From Pseudomonas thivervalensis (GTDB lineage: Bacteria > Pseudomonadota > Gammaproteobacteria > Pseudomonadales > Pseudomonadaceae): a stretch of 64,000 nucleotides of DNA. The notes beneath the pieces were generated by a model. It was given only the letters and a program-made list of their open reading frames with translations. It was not told the origin of the DNA and did no database searches. The stretch spans positions 372,001 through 436,000 of the forward strand of contig NZ_LHVE01000001.1 in assembly GCF_001269655.1 (NCBI RefSeq), read 5' to 3'. Below, one piece after another: positions 58,508 through 64,000 of the stretch (position 1 is its first letter; each line of letters starts with the position of its first letter). A program made the position numbers and the translations under genes.

Positions 58508-60256
58508 GTGGCATTGACGATTCTTGGCCTGTCCGGCGCCCTTAGCCATGATCCTTCCGCCGCGCTGTACATTGACGGCAAGCTGATCGCGGCGGCCGAG
58601 GAAGAGCGCTTCGTACGCGATAAACATGCAAAGAACCGCATGCCCTACGAGTCGGCGAAGTTCTGCCTGGAGCAGGCCGGCATCAAGCCGTCCGACGTCG
58701 ATGTGGTGGCGATTCCGTTCGCCCCGATCAGCCTGTTCGGCGAAGCGCGCTGGCACTACGCCAAGCGTTACTGGTACGCCCCGGATCGCGCCCTCGACGC
58801 GATCCTGATGGGCAACCGTCGCTACAAGCGTTATCGCCGCAAGATCGTCTGGTGCCTGGAGCAACTGGGCTTCGATCCGAAAAAGATCAAGATCGAGCCG
58901 GTCGAGCACCACTTGGCCCACGCTTCCAGTGCCTATCACTGCTCGGGCTTCCAGGAAAAAACCGCGATCCTGGGCATCGACGGCAAAGGTGAATACGCCA
59001 CGACCTTCTTCGGCTATGGCGAAAACGGCAAGATCCACAAGATCAAGGAATTCTTCGACCCGGACTCCCTGGGTGGCCTGTACGGCGCGATCACCGAGTT
59101 CCTCGGTTTTGAAATGCTCGACGGCGAATTCAAGGTCATGGGCATGGCGCCCTATGGCGATGCCAGCAAGTACGATTTCTCGCGCCTGGCCTCGTTCGAA
59201 AACGGCGAGCTGGTGATCAACACCGACTACGCCAACGTGATCGGCCTGCGCCGCTATAAAGAGAAGGGAAAGGGCTTCTACTTCTCGCCGAAGCTGATCG
59301 AATGGCTCGGCCCGAAACGTGAAGGCGATATCGCCGACGAGCCATACATTCACTACGCGGCGAGCATGCAAGCGCTGTTCGAGAAGCTCGCGCTGCAAAT
59401 GATCGACCACTACCTGGGCGACGTGCTCAAGGAAACCGGCAAGCTGGCCTTCGCCGGTGGCTGCGCGTTGAACGTCAAGCTGAACCAGAAAATCATCGCC
59501 CGTGACGACGTCAAGGAGCTGTTCGTGCAACCGGCTTCCGGCGACGCCGGTACGGCGGTGGGTGCGGCGGCGTATGTGTCCCACGCCCGTGGCGTGCCGG
59601 TGGAGAAGATGGAACACGTCTACCTCGGCCCGGCCTACAGCAACGAAGACGTGATCGCCGCGTGCGCCCGTCATCCGAGCAAGCCTGCGTGGCGCAAGAT
59701 CGACAACACCCCCGAGCGCATCGCCAGGATCATGGTCGACGGCAACCCGGTGGCCTGGTTCCAGGGCCGCATGGAGTTTGGTCCGCGCGCCTTGGGCGGT
59801 CGTTCGATCATCGGCTGCCCAAGCGCCAGTGGCGTGGCCGATCGCATCAACGAACAAATCAAGTTCCGCGAGCGCTGGAGGCCTTTCTGCCCGTCGATGC
59901 TCGACACCGTTGCACCGCAGATGATCAAGGTCGATCACCCGGCACCGTTCATGACCTTCACCTTCGAAGTGGCCGAAGAATGGAAAGCCCGCGTGCCGGA
60001 AGTCGTCCATGAAGACGGCACTTCCCGGGCCCAGGTGCTCAAGCGCGAATACAACCCGCGCTACTACGACATGATGAAGGCCCTGGAAGTCCTGACCGGC
60101 AACGGCGTGTCGCTGAACACCTCGCTCAACCGGCGTGGCGAACCGATGATCTGCTCGCCGACCGACGCGTTGAACATGTTCTTCGGTTCGGACCTGCAGT
60201 ACCTGATCATGGAAGACATCCTGGTGGTCAAAGACGGCGTGGATGCTTATGACTGA
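58508..60256 (+). CDS. Carbamoyltransferase of the LPS core (NodU/CmcH family)
   Basis: The 582-aa enzyme begins with the ASKHA fold (TILGLSGALSHDPSAALYID, AAAEEERFVRDKHAKNRMP), includes the metal-binding VEHHLAHASSAYHCSGF of Kae1-like carbamoyltransferases and FAGGCALNVKLNQKI, and ends in a C-terminal domain with RMEFGPRALGGRSIIG and NRRGEPMICSPTDALNMFF. It uses carbamoyl phosphate and ATP to carbamoylate a sugar; the P. aeruginosa counterpart (PA5005) acts on heptose II. The start is GTG at 58508 with AAGAGG upstream; an earlier frame start is unsupported. The next gene overlaps its stop. Confidence 0.93.
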   Translation: MALTILGLSGALSHDPSAALYIDGKLIAAAEEERFVRDKHAKNRMPYESAKFCLEQAGIKPSDVDVVAIPFAPISLFGEARWHYAKRYWYAPDRALDAILMGNRRYKRYRRKIVWCLEQLGFDPKKIKIEPVEHHLAHASSAYHCSGFQEKTAILGIDGKGEYATTFFGYGENGKIHKIKEFFDPDSLGGLYGAITEFLGFEMLDGEFKVMGMAPYGDASKYDFSRLASFENGELVINTDYANVIGLRRYKEKGKGFYFSPKLIEWLGPKREGDIADEPYIHYAASMQALFEKLALQMIDHYLGDVLKETGKLAFAGGCALNVKLNQKIIARDDVKELFVQPASGDAGTAVGAAAYVSHARGVPVEKMEHVYLGPAYSNEDVIAACARHPSKPAWRKIDNTPERIARIMVDGNPVAWFQGRMEFGPRALGGRSIIGCPSASGVADRINEQIKFRERWRPFCPSMLDTVAPQMIKVDHPAPFMTFTFEVAEEWKARVPEVVHEDGTSRAQVLKREYNPRYYDMMKALEVLTGNGVSLNTSLNRRGEPMICSPTDALNMFFGSDLQYLIMEDILVVKDGVDAYD

Positions 60257-61154
60257 GGTGCTGGTCAGTGTTGTCATCCCGGCCTACAACTACGCCGAGA
60301 CCTTGCCTCGTGCGGTGAAGTCGGTCATCGCGCAGTTGGGCGAAGCCCAGGCCGAGTTGTTGGTGATCGACGATGGTTCCACCGATGCGACGCCGCAGGT
60401 CCTGGAGCAATTGCAGGCCGAACATGCCGGGTGCTTCCGAGCCCTGCGCAAGCCCAACGGGGGCTTGTCGTCGGTACGCAACCGCGGAATCGAGGAGGCT
60501 CGGGGGCAATTCCTGATCTTCCTCGATGCCGATGATGAGATGGCGCCCGGTGCCCTGGCCGCGGTCACCCAACATATAGCCAGTCATCCTGAGACTCGCC
60601 TGGTCATCGGTGGCCATTGGTCCGTGTTTCCTGATGGACGGCGCGTCCAGCATGACGTAAAGCCACTTCCGGCCACGCCGCGTGAACGTGTTCGGGGTTA
60701 TCTGCTGGACAAGACGGTGACGCTGTCCAACGGCGCCTGTGCAATGCATCGCGAAGTGTTCGGGCCGGGCAACTACCCGGAGCACCTGCGTAACGTCGAG
60801 GATATTCCGGTGTTTGCCCAGGTGTTGGCGCGCTTTCCGTGCACCGTGCTTGAACAGCCTTTGGCGCTGATCTACAAGCATGGCGACAGCATGCGACATG
60901 ACCTCAGGCAGAGTCTGGCGGCGGGCGTGGGCATGGTGGACGAAGTGTTCTCCCCTGCACGCATGCCGCAGCAATTGCAGGACCTGCGCCAAGCCTTCAT
61001 GGCCCAGCGCTGCCTGTCGTTGTTCCGCGATTGCTACAGTGCCGGCGACTATGTCAATGCCAAGGCTTTTTATGCCCAGGCCGTTCGCACCGACTTTCGT
61101 TCCATCACGCGCTGGTCCTACACGCGCAAGGCCATCCGGTTGCTATTCAAGTGA
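60249..61154 (+). CDS. Family 2 glycosyltransferase of the LPS locus
   Basis: The 301-aa GT-A enzyme has VSVVIPAYNYAETLPRAVKS, LLVIDDGSTDATPQVLEQL, KPNGGLSSVRNRGIEEARGQ and the DXD motif FLDADDEM. It should transfer a sugar onto the outer core or a linked glycan; donor and acceptor are unknown. ATG at 60249 is chosen; an ATG at 60243 is also in frame. It overlaps the carbamoyltransferase end and the next gene start (GTGA), so the three form an operon. P. aeruginosa has a different, GT4-type gene here (from memory), which hints at strain-specific core structure. Confidence 0.9.
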   Translation: MTEVLVSVVIPAYNYAETLPRAVKSVIAQLGEAQAELLVIDDGSTDATPQVLEQLQAEHAGCFRALRKPNGGLSSVRNRGIEEARGQFLIFLDADDEMAPGALAAVTQHIASHPETRLVIGGHWSVFPDGRRVQHDVKPLPATPRERVRGYLLDKTVTLSNGACAMHREVFGPGNYPEHLRNVEDIPVFAQVLARFPCTVLEQPLALIYKHGDSMRHDLRQSLAAGVGMVDEVFSPARMPQQLQDLRQAFMAQRCLSLFRDCYSAGDYVNAKAFYAQAVRTDFRSITRWSYTRKAIRLLFK

Positions 61155-62437
61155 GCGCCTCGGGGTCTGACGACGGTGTGTTCCAGGCCGGCGGAAGCTG
61201 GGCCCGAAAGGCACGTGAACTGGACCGCTATCGTTGGAAAGTGCTGCGCGAACGTCACGGTCGCCTTGGCAGCCTGTTGCGGCTGGTTCGCGATGTGCTA
61301 GTGGATGTCGCGATTGGCTTGCGCGCCAAGGCATGCTTGCAGCGTTCCGCGGACGCGGCACCTTGCGAAGTGCTGCTGTTGCATTCGGCGCCGAAGTCCA
61401 TGGCACTGCGGCGCAAGAACATTTTGATCGATGCCTTGCGCAAGCGCGGCCATCAACTGACGGAGGCCGCGCTCCGCTCGCCCGCCGATGCGTGCGCTCA
61501 GCGCATGCTCATGGCGCCGCCACAGTCCGTACCGTTGCGTTATCTGGTCTATGCCGCCCACGCTCAATGGCTGGTGGCGACCTATCAGCCAAAATTATTG
61601 ATCAACGAACGCAATGGCAGCCTCCACGCGCCGTTCCTGCGTCTGGCGTTGGCTGCGCGTGGAGCCCGGTTGCTGCACCTGGCTCATGCCACGACGTTGG
61701 AGTCGTCCCGCCGGCTGGGGATGAACGACTACGATTATTACGGGGTCTTCGGGCGCAGTTCGCTGGAAGCCTTGCAAGAGCGGCCACTGCGGTTCGGTGA
61801 GTCGACAGTGGTACTGGTCGGCTCCTACCTCGCCGACGAAACCTATGACCTGCCCGTCGCCGATCCAGGCATCAAGACGTTGTTGGTCTTGGGGGTAGGG
61901 CCTGATCGAGAAAAAGAGTCCGGTTACGAGGACACCTATCGGCTGCTGCGTGACTGGGCCGGGCGCAACCCGGATTATCGCCTGCTGTTCAAGCGCCATC
62001 CGCGCAGCAAGGCGCGATTCTGGAGCGATGCGGCGACGCGATTCGCCAACATCGAGTTGTTGGCTATCGACTGTTCGCTGGCACAGGCGCTCGCCCAGGC
62101 CAGCGTGGTCGTCAACATCATGTCCAATGCCGGCATCGAGGCGGGGCTGGCGGGGCGGCCGGTAATACACGTGAATGCCGGCAGCGATGTGGATATCTTT
62201 TCCCACGCCTTGTTCTTCGGGCCGCAAGTGCGCGACGAGCAGGCTTTTTCCCAGCAGTTGCAAGCGCTTGAGCGCGATTACCTGGATTGCGTGGCCAGGG
62301 TCCGCAGCTTCGCCGATTATCACCTGGTGTACGGCTCCAGGGGGTTGGCGAAAACCGTCGAGCTGGTCGATGACTTGCTGCGCGGCAGAGACCCTGAGCA
62401 GGATTTCGAGGTGTTCAGGCTGTCTGCCGCTGGCTGA
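61151..62437 (+). CDS. Putative GT-B-type polysaccharide transferase, CDP-glycerol-transferase-like pattern
   Basis: The 428-aa protein starts at GTG 61151, overlapping the previous stop (GTGA). The middle has LINERNGSLHAPFLRLALAA and LLHLAHATTLESSRRLGMND; the C-terminal half has a Rossmann-like donor domain with YRLLFKRHPRSKARFW, ANIELLAIDCSLAQALAQAS and VNIMSNAGIEAGLAGRPVIH. The HP motif and late SNAGIEA block resemble the CDP-glycerol/capsule transferase superfamily. I cannot name the reaction. There is no signal peptide, so it likely acts at the cytoplasmic face on the core or a capsule-like glycan. Confidence 0.7.
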   Translation: MSASGSDDGVFQAGGSWARKARELDRYRWKVLRERHGRLGSLLRLVRDVLVDVAIGLRAKACLQRSADAAPCEVLLLHSAPKSMALRRKNILIDALRKRGHQLTEAALRSPADACAQRMLMAPPQSVPLRYLVYAAHAQWLVATYQPKLLINERNGSLHAPFLRLALAARGARLLHLAHATTLESSRRLGMNDYDYYGVFGRSSLEALQERPLRFGESTVVLVGSYLADETYDLPVADPGIKTLLVLGVGPDREKESGYEDTYRLLRDWAGRNPDYRLLFKRHPRSKARFWSDAATRFANIELLAIDCSLAQALAQASVVVNIMSNAGIEAGLAGRPVIHVNAGSDVDIFSHALFFGPQVRDEQAFSQQLQALERDYLDCVARVRSFADYHLVYGSRGLAKTVELVDDLLRGRDPEQDFEVFRLSAAG

Positions 62438-62445
62438 CTGGCGAT

Positions 62446-63078
62446 TCAGGTATCGAGCGCGAGCCTCAGCTCCCGTTCGTTGCATGTTTGCTGATGGCTG
62501 AGGTAGTGCTCCAGGAACCGATTGTCCTTGAGCAACCATTCGCGGTCCTGGCGATAGCGCAACATGTGTTTGAAGTTGCGCAGGCGCAGCCCTTTGCGCA
62601 GTGGCCTGCCATAGGCCCTCAGGTCGGCGACATCGATCAACCCCAGCGTGTTTTCAGGTGTCAGCACCACGTTGCCCAGGTGCGCGGAGCGAAAATAGAT
62701 GCCGTTTTGATGCAGGTGGGCGATGAACTCGCCGAGCCGTGCCCGAAGTTCATCCGGGGCATCCCCGTCCAGCAATTGCCGGAGGGTGCGGCCGGGCAGC
62801 GGGTCGTAATGGACGGCATCACGCTCGATGGCGGGAATGCGATAGACCTGGCGAATTCGCGGGCATTCGATGCCGCGCTCCTGCAACGTCTGGCAGTTGT
62901 CGGCAAAACGCCTGGCATATGGCGACCAGAGCGCGGAAGTCAGCAAGCGTTTGCGGCGAAACAACTTGAGCATCGAGCCATCGGCCAGGCGCAGCACTTT
63001 ATCACCTTGGCGATCGGCTTCGAGGACATCGGCACCTTCGCGCAGGTCGAGGTAAACAGTATGGTCGAGCGTTTGCAT
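62446..63078 (-). CDS. LPS-locus kinase-fold protein (toluene tolerance/PA4998-like)
   Basis: The 210-aa protein has LADGSMLKLFRRKRLLTSAL as ATP-site block, EFIAHLHQNGIYFRSAHLGN in the catalytic-loop position and NTLGLIDVADLRAYG afterwards. As in the last InaA-like protein above, the canonical HxD Asp is not visible (FRSAHLGN instead). A homologue of this kind sits near waaL and msbA in P. aeruginosa (PA4998, from memory). Start MQTLDHTVYL at 63078 follows GGAGCC; an extension to 63177 overlaps the promoter of the divergent gene and is unlikely. Convergent with the GT-B gene. Confidence 0.82.
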   Translation of the reverse strand: MQTLDHTVYLDLREGADVLEADRQGDKVLRLADGSMLKLFRRKRLLTSALWSPYARRFADNCQTLQERGIECPRIRQVYRIPAIERDAVHYDPLPGRTLRQLLDGDAPDELRARLGEFIAHLHQNGIYFRSAHLGNVVLTPENTLGLIDVADLRAYGRPLRKGLRLRNFKHMLRYRQDREWLLKDNRFLEHYLSHQQTCNERELRLALDT

Positions 63079-63151
63079 CAAGGCTCCAAGGCTTGGCCCG
63101 ATGGGGGCAGCCAAGTATGGTAGCGCAGTGTGCGGGCGGCAAAAACCGCTG

Positions 63152-63160
63152 TGGTATAGT
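63152..63160 (+). promoter_or_regulatory. Extended -10 promoter for the capsule-type gene
   Basis: TGGTATAGT matches the extended -10 pattern TGnTATAAT with one mismatch. It lies 69 bp upstream of the ATG at 63229; no strong -35 is visible, which extended -10 promoters tolerate. Confidence 0.45.
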
Positions 63161-63228
63161 CGCGTCAATTTTTCCAAGGCTCACGCTCTGTTTACGGGCC
63201 TGCCTGGGGCCGTCTCTCTGGATATTCC

Positions 63229-64000
63229 ATGACAAAAACGCTGTTCATATCCTTGGCCAAGCACCAAGGCCTGTATTTCAACCGCTTGCTTAATGAAACC
63301 GAGCTGCAGGGCAAAGTCGTTTCTCCTCAACAGATGCCTTGGCCAAGGTTTCTACGGATCTCCAAGGTCGTTTCTCGCATCGATTGGCCGGGCCTGATTG
63401 AAGAAAAATGCGAAGAGCGTCGGGTCAAGAATAAAAACAACGGCGCGCTGTACCGCCTGTTGCTACGCCTCGAACTCCTTTGGATGGCGCTGCGCGCCCA
63501 GGCCTTGCTTGACCGGGAGCGCCCCGATGCGTTGGCGTTCTGGAACGGCTCCCACCGCTACTGCCGGTTGCTGGCGGCATTGGCGCCGAGCGGTTGCAAG
63601 ACGTTCTTTTTCGAGAACGGCCTGTTGCCCGACACCACCACCGTGGACCCGCGCGGCGTGAATTATCTGAACGCGGTTCCGCGCGATGCCAGTTTCTACC
63701 TCGATTACCCGCACCCGGTGCCGGAAAGCGAGGCTGCGCCGGTGCTGATTCCTCGTGCGCCACGCAGCGCTGGCCCGGCGCCGATCGTGCTGCCGACGCA
63801 ATTCGTCTTCATTCCGTTCCAGGATGATCGTGACAGCCAGGTCCGTTTGTTTTCCCCTTGGATCAGGAATATGCGCGACATGTTTGCCTTGGGCGAGCGA
63901 CTCGCCGAGGAGACGGGCATGACGGTGGTGTTCAAGGAGCACCCGTCCAGCCGTGAGACGTACCCCGAACTGCATGAGCGCACCCACCAACGCCTGCTCT
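63229..64000 (+). CDS. Capsule-type polysaccharide biosynthesis protein (KpsS/LipB-like), partial
   Basis: The frame starts MTKTLFISLAKHQGLYFNRL and stays open for 257 codons to the right edge, so the C-terminus is missing. Motifs typical of the capsule synthesis family (PF05159-like) are AFWNGSHRYCRLLAALA, CKTFFFENGLLPDTTTVDPR with GVNYLNAVPR, LPTQFVFIPFQDDRDSQVRL and MTVVFKEHPSSRETYPEL. Such proteins transfer Kdo or similar sugars in capsule linkers. In this LPS setting it may modify the outer core. It is divergent from the PA4998-like gene and has its own promoter. Confidence 0.8.
   Translation, partial: MTKTLFISLAKHQGLYFNRLLNETELQGKVVSPQQMPWPRFLRISKVVSRIDWPGLIEEKCEERRVKNKNNGALYRLLLRLELLWMALRAQALLDRERPDALAFWNGSHRYCRLLAALAPSGCKTFFFENGLLPDTTTVDPRGVNYLNAVPRDASFYLDYPHPVPESEAAPVLIPRAPRSAGPAPIVLPTQFVFIPFQDDRDSQVRLFSPWIRNMRDMFALGERLAEETGMTVVFKEHPSSRETYPELHERTHQRLL

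Overview
The window is chromosomal DNA of a Pseudomonas of the fluorescens group. This rests on gene content and order (selO-mscK-cvrA, msrA-dipA-aceF-aceE-glnE-waaF-waaC-waaG-waaP, putA/putP), high G+C coding bias, and many short extragenic palindromes of the two types typical of these genomes (TGTGGGAGCGAGC.. and TGTGGCGAGGGAGC..). No rRNA, tRNA, CRISPR array or prophage was found.

Region 1 (1-8962, all minus strand) is most of an aryl polyene (APE, xanthomonadin/flexirubin-like pigment lipid) cluster, cut by the left edge. In transcription order it has a chain-length-factor ketosynthase, a PlsC-type acyltransferase, two acyl carrier proteins, a small membrane protein, an AMP-ligase fused to a hot-dog dehydratase, a family 2 glycosyltransferase, an LpxL-like acyltransferase, an MIO-type aromatic ammonia-lyase, a thioesterase, a LolA-like carrier and the start of an MMPL exporter. 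Most genes overlap by 4-25 bp. A REP composite splits the operon between ligase and glycosyltransferase. The lyase would supply the aryl acid, the ligase would load it on an ACP, the ketosynthases and dehydratases would extend it, and LolA/MMPL would take the lipid to the outer membrane.

Region 2 (9314-15553) is mixed: an orphan ParA ATPase, trxC, an IS3-family element inserted inside a REP, a YcaC-like hydrolase divergent from a LysR regulator whose start codon seems to be ATC, a small acidic protein, a higBA toxin-antitoxin pair with two phased operators, and a DUF6124-like remnant.

Region 3 (15554-33770) is housekeeping and metabolism: selO, mscK, cvrA, a chemoreceptor, a diverged ZapB-like/ZapA-like pair, an acyl-CoA dehydrogenase, putA and putP (divergent, with five identical GGTGCAAC boxes between them) and a DUF2165 membrane protein.

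Region 4 (34038-42935) holds a vgrG plus DUF4123 adaptor module with no effector gene, then rlmJ, msrA, dipA (c-di-GMP phosphodiesterase) and a PhoD-like phosphatase.

Region 5 (43253-51068) is aceF-aceE divergent from glnE, with a pair of GTAGT-N3-ACTAC palindromes in the shared control region.

Region 6 (51220-64000) is the LPS core locus: waaF, waaC, waaG, waaP, three more kinase-family proteins (one a tandem double kinase), a carbamoyltransferase with its own promoter, a GT2, an unassigned GT-B-like protein, a further kinase-family gene on the minus strand, and a capsule-type glycosyltransferase cut by the right edge. The first four are conserved core genes; the last part looks strain-variable.
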